Shown in pieces: positions 55,271 to 64,000 of a stretch of DNA of 64,000 nucleotides (positions within the stretch are counted from its first letter, which is position 1; every line of letters starts with the position of its first letter). Under the pieces are notes generated by a model that worked only from the letters and a program-made list of their open reading frames with translations, had not been told where the DNA came from and ran no database searches. Source of the stretch: Heterohyrax brucei (Eukaryota; Chordata; Mammalia; Hyracoidea; Procaviidae); the NCBI GenBank assembly GCA_028571685.1, contig CM053154.1:12060001-12124000 (forward strand). The letters run 5' to 3'. A program made the translations under genes and the position numbers.

Positions 55271-55391
55271 GGGGATGCCAGAGAAGGATCTAGTGACCTT
55301 TGGAGCAGGCTGCACAGATACTGTCATATTTTATGTGTCAGGTTCCTAACAGAGCCGAATTGTGGCTAGGGTCTTCACTAGTATTTTACTG

Positions 55392-55600
55392 TTGTTGTTG
55401 TAAAGTGCCATTGAGTCAGTTTCAACTTACGGTAACCCCAGATGACAGAGTAGAACTGCCCCTAGGAGCTTCCCAGGCTATAATCTTTATAAGAGTAGAT
55501 CACTAGGACTCTTCTCCTGCAAGGCTACTGGTGGGTTCGAACAGCCAACCTCTTGGTTAGCAATGGAGTGATTAACCATTGCATCACCAGAACTTCTTCA
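55392..55600 (-). mobile_element. AfroSINE form III
   Basis: Tail GTTGTTGTTGTAAAGTGCCA, form III middle GGCTATAATCTTTATAAGAG, TCTTCTCCTGCAAGGCTACT, head CATTGCATCACCAGAACTTC. The GTTGTTGTT tail is the RTE AACAAC end in reverse. Confidence 0.95.
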
Positions 55601-56057
55601 TATGTCACTAACAGTATGCTATGTTTTTAGTGCTCATCCTGCCTCATTTTTTAGTAGAACAATGAGTGCTTGTGAAAAATGACCTGAACTTCCGTTCTGG
55701 ATTCATTTGGATAAGCTCAGTTGTCTGTTTCTCTCTAGGGTCAAGGTTAAGGTCAGCAAGTTAATGTACATGAGAGGGTCCTGCATGGTAATCAGCAGAT
55801 AGTAGGCCATTAGACAATAGTGGTTCACTCATCTCTCAATGAAATCTCCTATAATTTCCATCCTCTGACAAATCTGTGGCTCCGTCGCATTGGGGAAATA
55901 TATTTAAGGTTTAGATGTCTGTATTTCTGTGACCTTGAACAAGCTATTTAATTTCTCCAAGTGTTGGTGTCCTCTGTTCCAACATAAAGACAGCAAGAGC
56001 CCTGGACTCGAGGGCTACCAGAATACATGTGGTGGCCTCAGCAGGTGCCTTGGATCC
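55601..56057. other. Mostly unassigned; MIR trace
   Basis: At 55925-55995, CTGTGACCTTGAACAAGCTA followed by TTTAATTTCTCCAAGTG is a reverse-strand MIR piece. The rest is unrecognised. Confidence 0.55.
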
Positions 56058-56234
56058 CAACTAATGGCAGGCAGCTTCGTGTGTGTCCGAGTAGAACTGC
56101 GCTCCATAGTTTTCAGTGGGTGATTTTTTGGAAATGGAGAGTCAAGCCCTTCTTCCAAGGTACCTCTGAGCAGACTCAAACTTCCAAACTCTTGGTTAGC
56201 AGGTGAGTGTGTTAACCATTTGCACCGTCCAGCC
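56058..56234 (-). mobile_element. AfroSINE form II, 3' end eroded
   Basis: CGAGTAGAACTGCGCTCCAT, AGTGGGTGATTTTTTGGAAA, CTTCTTCCAAGGTACCTCTG, head TTAACCATTTGCACCGTCCA. Confidence 0.9.
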
Positions 56235-56829
56235 ATTTCTCAATAAATAGTAACTCTTTTTATATCAAAATTTGTTCTTAGTCAGCTTGGACACTTTCTG
56301 AAGACAAATATGCTTACTAATGGGCAGATTCCTTGTTTGTCACCTTAGGATAAGTTTTCTCCTTTTGTTGAGAGGGTGGAATCAAGTAGAGAGGGACAAA
56401 ATGACTTACAAGATTCTTTCTTCAGACAGAGAGATGGCTGTCTGTCACAGAGAACATCAACTCCTCTTTGGACTATTTTGTGGGGTTTAGAGGGGTTTTT
56501 TGTTTGTTTGTTTCTAAGGAGGACCTCTCCAGAATGTTTTCTTTCCTCCTGTTGACCCTGCATGAAAGACAGTAGAGACTTTCTTGTTCTACTTTTTAGA
56601 AAAAGAAAAGAAGGATAGTTACGTGTGTTGACCAAAATTGCCCATGCAATTAATGACCAGGCCAGGTTTTCTGATCAGTACTCTTTGTTCTACATCAGAT
56701 GCTTCTCATTTTGAGGCTTTTAGGTTAATTTCAGAGAAATCCCAAGAGACCAGAGTCTGAGGAGTTCAAGCATCAGCAACTATGAAGTCCTTCAAAAACA
56801 AGTATCAGCCTCAGTAACAATGGCCAATT
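56235..56829. other. Unassigned non-coding sequence
   Basis: Includes a short TTTG tract (56498-56512). Nothing else recognised. Confidence 0.5.
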
Positions 56830-56965
56830 GCTAGGCACCCCTGTGTGCCAAGAACTTTGCATGAGCATTAGGTTGTTAACTCTTCTCCGCAATTCACAGA
56901 ATTGATACCAGTGTTACCTTCATGTGACACAGAACCCTATGGAGGTCAAGCACGTTTGGCAGGCT
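56830..56965 (+). mobile_element. MIR SINE fragment
   Basis: CTGTGTGCCAAGAACTTTGC, TGAGCATTAGGTTGTTAACT, GATACCAGTGTTACCTTCAT, CATGTGACACAGAACCCTAT in MIR order. Confidence 0.72.
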
Positions 56966-57534
56966 CATTTCTTTTCCTTCCATAGATTATGCTAGAGTAT
57001 AGAAAAAAGAAGAAAGGCTACTGAAGTCATTTTATGAGTCCATGAAATCAAAACAGGGCAAGAAAATAAATCATCATCTAATTTATGAACCATGATCCAA
57101 AACTACTAAAGGAAATACAAAAAATTGAATTTGTCTCTGCTGTACACACACATGCACACACACATGAGCACTACTAAACTAAAGATAATCTAACATAAGA
57201 AAATCTACCTACAAATAAAATCTAATGCAGTAACAGATTAAAGGAGAAAATGATAAGAATATCTCAATGAATAAATAAAAATTATTCAACAAAATTCAAT
57301 TACCGTTCAAAGAAACAAATTTCTAATAAACTAAGAATAGAAGAAAAAGCAACCTACAGACAAGGAGAAGATATTTGTAACACATATATCCAACAAAGGA
57401 TTAATATTCTAAATGCAGAAATAATTGCAAATCAATCAAAAAAAAAAAACCAGAAAACCTAACAGGAAAATGAGCAATAAATATGAACAGGCAATTCACA
57501 AAGGAAGGAATCCACTTAGATTAATTTATAATCA

Positions 57535-57544
57535 AGAAAATGCA
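57535..57544 (+). repeat. Target-site duplication, left copy
   Basis: AGAAAATGCA, matched by AGAAAACGCA at 60329-60338. It flanks the unit 57545-60328. Confidence 0.75.
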
Positions 57545-59386
57545 GGGGAACCTCATACCATCAAGAAAGCAGCACCGGGAGAAGAGTGCGTCCTTCAGAC
57601 CTGAGGTTCCTGTGCCAAGACACTCCTTGGACAAAGACTGATGCAATTCCAGACTACCCTCCAGAGCCAACAAGGGGAAAAGCCTTCCCTTGGAGTGGAC
57701 ATCCTGAATTTGAACTTGTAGCCTATTGGGCTATGTAAGAATAAACCTTCCTTTTTTTAAAAGTCAACCACTCTGTGGTATTTCTTTTACAGCAGCCCTA
57801 GCTGACTAAAACAGAATTTGGTACAGTGAGAGTGGGGTGCTACTCTAGCAAATACCTAAAATGTGGGAGCCATTTTGAAACTGTGAATGGATAGAAGATT
57901 CAGAAGGAACTGAGGAGAACTGTTAACACTGAAGAAGGTGCAGATGGTGAGAATCGAGCAGCAGAAGACCAGCAGCAGAACCAGAGGCAGAGCTGGAGCC
58001 AACCCATGGAGCAAGAGAGCTAAGTGCCTGTCCAGTTTTCCTTGCATAATTGGGTGCCCCTGGGCACTTGAATCGGTAGAGCTAGCCTTGCTGACCCACA
58101 GAGCGAGAGAGCTGAGCACCTGTATGTAAGACGCTTTCCAGCAAGAGTGGGGTGCCTGCAGGCACTTGAATCAGTGGAGCTACAGAGCTTTGGAACATTT
58201 GCCCCAGCAGGGAAGATGTGGGCCTGAGGCCACGGCTATGCGGCCACAGGAAGCTGAAGGTGAAGATATAGTGTGAGAAGCTGAGCTGCCTCAGTCTCAA
58301 AAGGTATGGCCATGACCTCAGGGGTTTGAAAGGGTGGAACCATGGTGTCCTGTGTTTGTAAGGGTGGAATTGCCACTCAGTTGGGCTTAGGGTGCACCTA
58401 AAGCCGATGGGGCAGAGTTTCTGTCCAAGCAGGCCTTGAAGGCAGAGTTGTAGCACAGGGCTACAGGTGCTCCACTCATAATCCAGAGTGTGGCCAATAC
58501 TTACAGTTTGGATGACAGGGCCATTCTATAAAATGCCTCAGAAAGTATAAGATTATTTCCAAAGCTTTGAGGGTTAACGTAACGTGTTCTACTGACTTGC
58601 CTGTTGTCTGTTAATGCCTTCTTTCCGTACAGTTTCTCTCGTTTGTAATGAAGTGTCTAACTTGTGCCTGTTCTGCCATTGTGCCTTTAGAAGCAGATAG
58701 TTTACATTCTGTAAGTTTCACAAATGTAGAAGAGTTTTTAAATTTTAGACTTGGAACTGATTTAAGATTTCGGTTATATGGGATGGACATGATCTTGCTA
58801 TGATGAAATAAATGTGTTACATATTTCAGTAATGTGATTTTTGGGGTGCCGAAGGGTGGGATGTCATGGATTGAATTGTGTTCCCCCCAAAATACATGTA
58901 GCCATGTGACTGGGCCATGATTCCTAGTATCTTGTGACTGTCCTCCATTTTGTGGTTTTCTTATGCTGTATGTGAAAGGATTAGGGTAGAGCTGTAAATC
59001 CCTTCATAGGACCACCTCCCTGCTCCACTGTAAAGTGAGTTTCCATGGAGTATGGCTTGCCCCACCCTTAATCCTTTCATCCTATGAGAGACAAATGGAA
59101 AGAGAATCAGGCTGAGAATTGGGAACCTCATACCATCAAGCAAGCAGCACCAGGAGAAATCACATCCTTCAGACCTGAGGTTTCTGTGCTGAGACGCTCC
59201 CTGGACAAAGACTGATGCAATACTGGACTTTCCTCCACAGCCAACAAAGGGAAAAGCCTTCCCCTGGAGCAGACATCTTGAACTTGGACTTGTAGCCTAG
59301 AGGACTATGTAAGACTAAACCTTCCTTTTTTTAAAGCCAACCATTCTGTGGCAATTTTGTTAGAGCAGCCCTAGCTGGCTAAAATA
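57545..59386 (+). mobile_element. MaLR/ERVL-like LTR element fossil: partial 5' LTR, short internal region, 3' LTR
   Basis: The left LTR piece 57545-57813 lacks its U3 part and begins at GGAACCTCATACCATCAAG. The internal part 57814-58861 opens ACAGTGAGAGTGGGGTGCTA, the MaLR-style start, and ends with a purine-rich stretch (GAAGGGTGGG). The 3' LTR 58862-59386 is full length. The LTR pieces differ at roughly one position in six by hand count, implying tens of millions of years. No gag, pol or env region is recognisable in about 1 kb of internal sequence, as usual for non-autonomous MaLR. Confidence 0.85.
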
Positions 59387-59397
59387 GTTACACCTGT

Positions 59398-60245
59398 GAT
59401 CTTTACTTTCAAGGTAAAAGAGATTTTGCACCTGTAATTCACATTGCTAAGGAACCGATCTAAAAGGTCAAGGGCAGAAGTAGTTCAGTGGTAGAATTCT
59501 AGCCTTCCATGTAAGAGATCTGGATTCAATTCACAGCCAATTACACCTCATGCCCAGCCACCACTCATACATCATTGGAGGCTTGTCTGTTGCTGTGATG
59601 TTGAGCAGGTTTCCACAGAGCCTCCAGGCTAAGACACAAAGGTCTAATAATCTACTTCTGAAAATCAGCTATTAAAAATTCTGCAGATTACAATAGTCAG
59701 ATATGCAATTGATGACCACGGGGACAGCACAAGACCTCACAGCATCTTGTCACACTTTGCGTGGAGTCACTGTGAGTCAGAGGCCAATTTCAGAGCAACT
59801 ATCAACATCAACAACAATCTACTCCTATGAACCTTTTACAATTAAAGAGTTTTCTCCTGCAAGTGGTAGAAGGCGAGTCAGAAAGATTTGAAGTGAGAAC
59901 GACATGAAGTGTCCTTGCTGGCTTTGAAGGTGATTGAATCCTATGAGAAGAAATTTGGGAGGCCTCTAGGAGTGGGTAATGCCTCTGGGGGCAGCAAGCA
60001 AGGAACAGGAGATCTCAGACATACAGCCACAAAGCACTGCATTTTGCCAACAAGGCTGTTTCTCAGAGCCTCCAGCTAAGAGTCCAGCCTGGCCAAAAAC
60101 TTGATTTGGCCTTATGAGACCCTAAGCAAAGAAACCAGTCAAGTTGTCTGGCCTTCTGATCAACAGAACTGTGAACAGATAAATGCATATTCTCTTAAGC
60201 TGCTCACTTGGTGGTTATATTCTACAGAGCAATAGAAAACTAGTA
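59398..60245 (+). mobile_element. MLT1 LTR fossil split by a SINE
   Basis: Left part shows GGTAAAAGAGATTTTGCACC; right part shows AGCAAGGAACAGGAGATCTC, AACAGAACTGTGAACAGATA, AGCAATAGAAAACTAGTAGC. It is interrupted by the SINE at 59474-59820 and directly adjoins the 3' LTR at 59386. Confidence 0.85.
59474..59820 (+). mobile_element. tRNA-Gly-headed SINE with RTE 5' body and RTE 3' tail
   Basis: Head at 59474-59540 keeps both promoter boxes: TAGTTCAGTGGTAGAATTCT (box A) and GATCTGGATTCAATTC (box B), as in tRNA-Gly. The body CACTCATACATCATTGGAGG, GCTTGTCTGTTGCTGTGATG, ATCTACTTCTGAAAATCAGC is the RTE 5' region. The 3' end GTCACTGTGAGTCAGAGGCC, with tail ATCAACATCAACAACAA, is the RTE 3' end. Better preserved than the copy at 16.76 kb. 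Confidence 0.85.
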
Positions 60246-60328
60246 GCACATGTGAACTGTATCACTTATTAGCTTGTGTTAAATGTTAGCTGTTACTATA
60301 CTTAAATATTTGTTCAGTGAGAAAAAAA

Positions 60329-60338
60329 AGAAAACGCA
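60329..60338 (+). repeat. Target-site duplication, right copy
   Basis: AGAAAACGCA, preceded by an A-run (60322-60329). Partner of 57535-57544. Confidence 0.75.
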
Positions 60339-60407
60339 AATTAAAATGCTCACCAAATTGGCTAAAAGTTTCAAGTGAAAATATCAAGTTGGCAAGCATG
60401 CAAGAAG

Positions 60408-60985
60408 AAGTTGGTTCAGCAGGCCTGATTCCTGCATTCCAAGGACAGCCTTATTGTGTGACTGGCCCTTGGTTGCCTCCTGGAAGCTGAGCTATTGGAA
60501 TGTTCTCTATGCTACTAATTGCATGGATCTTTGAGTCATGCATGCTAGACCAGATGGTTTGTGCAAACACTATGATTTATGGTAAACATCTACTTTCCTT
60601 CTGGGGTCTGAAGTTTCAGTAACTGCAGCTTGTCACAAAAATAGTGTGGGTGCTCATGACCAGTCTCTGTAAAAAAAAAAAAAAAATACTGCAGGAGTTT
60701 AGGCTAAGCAGCCTTTCCTGGACATAAAACACTTGACATGTGTTTCTGCATTTAGCTGCTATAGGAGTAAATACATCCTGTGCCATTTCTTTGAGACAGA
60801 ATATTTGAAAGCTCACAACAGGTTTCCCTCAGACTGTGACCAATGTGCCTTTTTCCTTTATTGATTCCGCTTTGTAGTCTTCCACTCTAATAAAACACAG
60901 CTGTGAGTATAACTGTATCTGAATCCAATAAGCCCTTCTAGACAATCACCAAACCTCAGGGAAGTCTTGAGGACCACAGAAACAG
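60408..60985 (+). mobile_element. LTR fossil, ERVL-like, family uncertain
   Basis: CAGCAGGCCTGATTCCTGCA, GTGTGGGTGCTCATGACCAG, CACTTGACATGTGTTTCTGC, TTGTAGTCTTCCACTCTAAT, AATAAAACACAGCTGTGAGT form an LTR-like order with a polyadenylation signal. I recall similar mammalian ERVL LTRs but not the name. It sits within L1M. Confidence 0.6.
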
Positions 60986-61126
60986 TGAGAACATAGAGAA
61001 ACAAGACAAGACTGCTGGATCAATTGTTTTGGAGAGCAGAGTGACAAGATTTGGGAAATGTGAAGATGTACATGTGCTCATTCCATATCTATGTTTCTCA
61101 CCTAGAAACATTTCCCTCAAGTTTAT

Positions 61127-61622
61127 TGTGATGATTAAGGCTGTATGTCAACTTTACCGGGCCATGATTCTCAATGGTTTGGCAGTTATGGTGTGGTCTG
61201 GCAGTCATACAACGATGCAGTCACTTCCATGGTGAGATCTGATATAATGCGGTCACCTCCAAGATAGGATCTGCTGTCTGTATCCAATCAGTTGAAAGGG
61301 AATCTCCTTAGGGGGTATACAGTGCATCTAATGTAAGTGGACTTTCTGGCAAGTTTCATGGGCTTTCGTTCACTATGGATCCTATAGCTGGCTCCTGCTT
61401 ATCTGTCCTCCGGGTCTCAGGACTTGTGCTAGCAGCTTACCTCCTGATCTGGGGATTCATCAGCCCTGGTAGTTTTGTGAGTTGGAAGAAGGCTCCAACT
61501 TGACCCATGGACCTGGAACTTTCCAGCCTCCAAAACCATTTCCTTGATACAAATCTCTCTCTCTCTGTGCATGCACACAGACTTCACTGGTTTTGTTTTT
61601 CTGGAGAACCTAGACTAAGTCA
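61127..61622 (+). mobile_element. LTR-like element within L1M, family uncertain
   Basis: Starts TGTGATGATTAAGGCTGTAT and ends GGAGAACCTAGACTAAGTCA. Internal landmarks are TCAATGGTTTGGCAGTTATG, CCTTGATACAAATCTCTCTC and GACTTCACTGGTTTTGTTTT. TG...CA ends and about 496 bp length fit a solo LTR. Fossil. Confidence 0.65.
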
Positions 61623-61948
61623 GTCATGTACCAAAAAAGACAAATGTTCACTGGAGCATTATTTCTAATAGTGAAAAATTAAAGATAATTTAAAATCTCC
61701 TCAGTAGGAGAATGGAATAATACACTGTCATATATTTGTACAGTGGAAAGGGGCATAGAATTTCAAAGTATGAGCAAGAACTACATCAATGTGAACACAC
61801 ATCTCAAAATGTTAGTAAAATAAAAAAGTTGCAAAACAACACACAAAATAGGAGCCAAAAAGCCAAGTGACTTCTAGAGAAAGTTTTTTAAAAAACAGGT
61901 GAGATTAATTATTTCAAGCATCAGAGTGGCATACACCAACTTCATGAG

Positions 61949-62474
61949 CGTTTTAGTCAGCTAGGGCTGCTTTAACAGAAATACCACAGAGTGGATGGCT
62001 TTAACAAAGCAAGGTTTATTCTTACACAAGTCCTATAGGCTACAAGTCTGTGATGAGGGTGTCCACTCCCGGGGAAGACTTTCCCCCTTGTCAGCTCTAG
62101 AGGAAAGTCCAGTATTGCATCAGTCTTTGTCCAGGGAGCATCTTGGCGCAGGAACCTCAGGTCTGAAGGACGCTCTCTTCTCCCGGTGCTGCTTTCTTGA
62201 TGGTACGAGGTTCCCAATTCTCTGCCTGCTTCTCTGTCCTTTTATCTCTCTTAGGGTGAAAGCGTTAAGGGTGGGGCGAGCCATACTCCAGGGAAATTCC
62301 CTTTACAGTGGAGCAGGGAGATGGTCCCATGAAGGGATTTACAGCCCCACCCTAATCCTTTAACATACAGTTTAGGAAAATCACAAAATAGAGGACAGTC
62401 ACAAGATACTGGGAATCATGGCCCAGCCACATGGCTACATATATTTTTAGGGGGACACAATTCAATCCATAACA
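61949..62474 (-). mobile_element. Solo LTR, same group as the 57.5-59.4 kb element
   Basis: Plus-strand start GTTTTAGTCAGCTAGGGCTG, end CACAATTCAATCCATAACA. Exact 5-bp duplication ATGAG at 61944-61948 and 62475-62479. On its own sense strand it keeps a TATA-like GATAAAAGG (about 62238-62246) roughly 28 bases before the GGGAACC block at which the truncated LTR at 57545 begins. Fossil. Confidence 0.92.
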
Positions 62475-62650
62475 ATGAGATAAGTTGCTCTGTAGAGAAA
62501 AGAAAAGGAAGAAGGTGAAGTGGATGGGAGGGGGAGTCTCACAGAGGGTTTTCCACAGACTCACATTCTTCTCTTTTCTCCAGAAAGATCTGTAACAAAT
62601 ATGGAAGAACACTAAGATTTGTAAAAGTTGGATGGTGAGTCTCTTACATT

Positions 62651-62838
62651 GTTATTGTTGTCGGTGATTCCAAACCACGTGTGTCAGAGGACAACTGTGT
62701 TCCACGGGGTTCTAAGAACTATGAACTTTCAGAAGCAGATTTACGGGCCTGTCTTCCAAAACACCTCTAGCTGTGTTCAACTGTCAATCTTTCAGCTAAT
62801 TAGTCAAACATTCAGCCATCTAAAACACCCTGGGATGT
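62651..62838 (-). mobile_element. AfroSINE form II, diverged
   Basis: GTTATTGTTGTCGGTGATTC, GAACTTTCAGAAGCAGATTT, GGCCTGTCTTCCAAAACACC. The head is eroded. Confidence 0.8.
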
Positions 62839-62904
62839 TGACTATGTCACATTACCCTGTATTGAAAATATTTCATAACTTTAAAAAAATAACAGGAACT
62901 CAAA

Positions 62905-62985
62905 TAGTGAGGTAATTTGCTTCAGATTCCAAGTTAGGTCAAAGCGAAATTTGAGCTCCAGCACCCAAGCTTGGCTACAAACCTC
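62905..62985 (+). mobile_element. MIR-like fragment
   Basis: ATAGTGAGGTAATTTGCTTC, AGCGAAATTTGAGCTCCAGC resemble the 3' half of MIR. Confidence 0.4.
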
Positions 62986-63183
62986 AGTCTACTTACTCTC
63001 ATTTCAGTAATCTGCTGGTGAAAACCCTCACAAATAAAGCTAATCTCATTTAAAGTATGCTCACTCAGACCACTGAAAGAAATGCAAATAAAACGTTCAT
63101 TTTATTTTCAAATTTCAGTTGCTGTTGATAATAATTAATTACACTTTGAGTTCTCTGGAGTTCTTGGTGTGACAAAACGAAGA

Positions 63184-63343
63184 ACCAGACCCACTGCCAT
63201 CAAGTCAACTCTGACTCACCGCAACCCTGCAGAACAGAGTAGAACTGCCCCACGGAGTTTCCAAGGAACACCTGGCAGATCTGAACTGCTGGCCTTTTGA
63301 TTAGCAGACAAAGTACTTAACCACTATGCACCGGGGTTTCCTT
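63184..63343 (-). mobile_element. AfroSINE form I
   Basis: CCCACTGCCATCAAGTCAAC, CCCCACGGAGTTTCCAAGGA, GCAGATCTGAACTGCTGGCC, head CACTATGCACCGGGGTTTCC. Confidence 0.95.
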
Positions 63344-64000
63344 TGTGTCACAGGTCCCACATTAATGACAAAGATCTTACAGATAAATTTTAGGAGGCAC
63401 TGAAAGTACTAGAGAAGGCTAGTAAATCTTTTGAACTATCAGTGATCTTGTATTTAAAACGCTAAAAGAAAAGAAAATCAATATGAAGGTCTTAAGTCAC
63501 ACAACTTGGTCAGCTAAATATAAAGGAGAAGCTGTTCTTAATTAAACAATTTGTATGCACTGATGGGTTTATTTCATCTTCTAAGAAACAGATGATTTTC
63601 AGCTTCAAATTGAAGCAGCGTAGGACAGAAACCAATCTCTCTTGTATTAAAAATGAGATGTCAGAGAATGCCAAAGATCAAAGATTTGACTTTTCAAAAA
63701 GAAATGAGCCAAAGATATAAGGCATCTATGCTGATTTGCTCTTTCAATTTTAACTTAAAAAGTGTTTCATTTTGTTTTACCAGTTTTAACTCATCTTTTA
63801 ATGTCGACGGCACTTGGCTTGGCTAATAAAAACTTGCCAGAAATTATGAAGTTTTGTGTGTTTTTTTGGCCAACATACTTTCAATTCAGTTTCATAAATG
63901 CTCCCTAGGAAAGTACTTACAAAAGAGGCATCATTCTATGTTCTGGAGACGCATGACCACAACAATAAAAACCACTACAATTAATGCTGCCTTCCTGGAT
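63344..64000. other. Unassigned AT-rich non-coding sequence
   Basis: The phrase CGACGGCACTTGGCTTGGCT at 63805-63824 recurs as CAACGGCACTTGGCTTGGCT near 11138-11157. The origin of this shared string is unclear. Nothing else recognised. Confidence 0.5.

Larger units (their letters stand above)
57085..61900 (+). mobile_element. Ancient L1M LINE, split by several later insertions
   Basis: L1 ORF2-end and 3' sequence reads through in order over separated pieces: 57085-57544 (GAAAACCTAACAGGAAAATG, CAGGCAATTCACAAAGGAAG), 60329-60407 (ACGCAAATTAAAATGCTCAC), about 60986-61126 (ACATGTGCTCATTCCATATC) and 61623-61900 (CAAATGTTCACTGGAGCATT, AAGTTGCAAAACAACACACA). The spaces hold LTR elements, which are therefore younger. 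Confidence 0.82.

Noticed and set aside
59474-59540. tRNA-Gly gene
   Set aside because: The sequence is diverged from a functional tRNA and continues into an RTE-derived body and tail, so it is a SINE head.
1-64000. CRISPR arrays, operons, prokaryotic genes
   Set aside because: Mammalian SINEs and LINEs run throughout; the short regular repeats are microsatellites without spacer structure.

Overview
The window looks like non-coding nuclear DNA from an afrotherian mammal, most likely a paenungulate (elephant or a close relative). The main evidence is several dozen copies of a tRNA-derived SINE recognisable as AfroSINE, plus RTE-clade LINEs and L1 3' ends of the kind I associate with the elephant genome. 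Older mammal-wide repeats (MIR, L2, MER5A, L1M, MLT1) form the background. Repeat names are from memory; no library search was run. I found no host protein-coding exon, intact tRNA, rRNA or other RNA gene. The longer open frames lie in repeats or microsatellites, or lack domain, codon or splice support. The window is therefore intergenic or deep intronic.

AfroSINE copies are described below by three forms. Form I is about 150 bp: tRNA-like head, then a short body. Form II is about 200 bp: its middle resembles the 5' region of the local RTE. Form III is about 200 bp: a different middle, often ending in an AACAAC-type tail. All three share a 3' end that matches the 3' end of the RTE LINE, as expected if RTE drives them.

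Layout: 0-9.6 kb holds scattered SINEs, RTE 3' fragments and one solo LTR. 9.6-11.8 kb is an L1 3' UTR split by a second L1 that is 5'-complete, 3'-truncated and flanked by a perfect 16-bp duplication. 13-16.5 kb has LTRs and another L1 3' end. 16.7-18 kb is a nest: AfroSINE inside a tRNA-Gly-headed SINE, beside a mariner inside another AfroSINE. 18.7-24 kb has an LTR, MER5A and a long reverse-strand RTE that contains a second RTE and a 179-bp internal templated copy. 24-36 kb is sparse, with an 81-bp tandem duplication and two copies of a composite AfroSINE. 36-43.5 kb is rich in RTE and LTR fragments. 43.5-50.5 kb is rich in AfroSINEs and reverse-strand ancient L1M. 51-57 kb is the least repeat-rich part and includes a candidate conserved non-coding block. 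57-62.5 kb is an old L1M broken by several LTR elements; one of these appears to be a retroposed read-through RNA that starts inside an LTR.

The window therefore records a retrotransposon community: RTE and its SINE parasites, L1, and fossil ERVL/MaLR-type LTR elements. No pathway or operon is present. Boundaries of old repeats are approximate, usually within about 10-20 bp.
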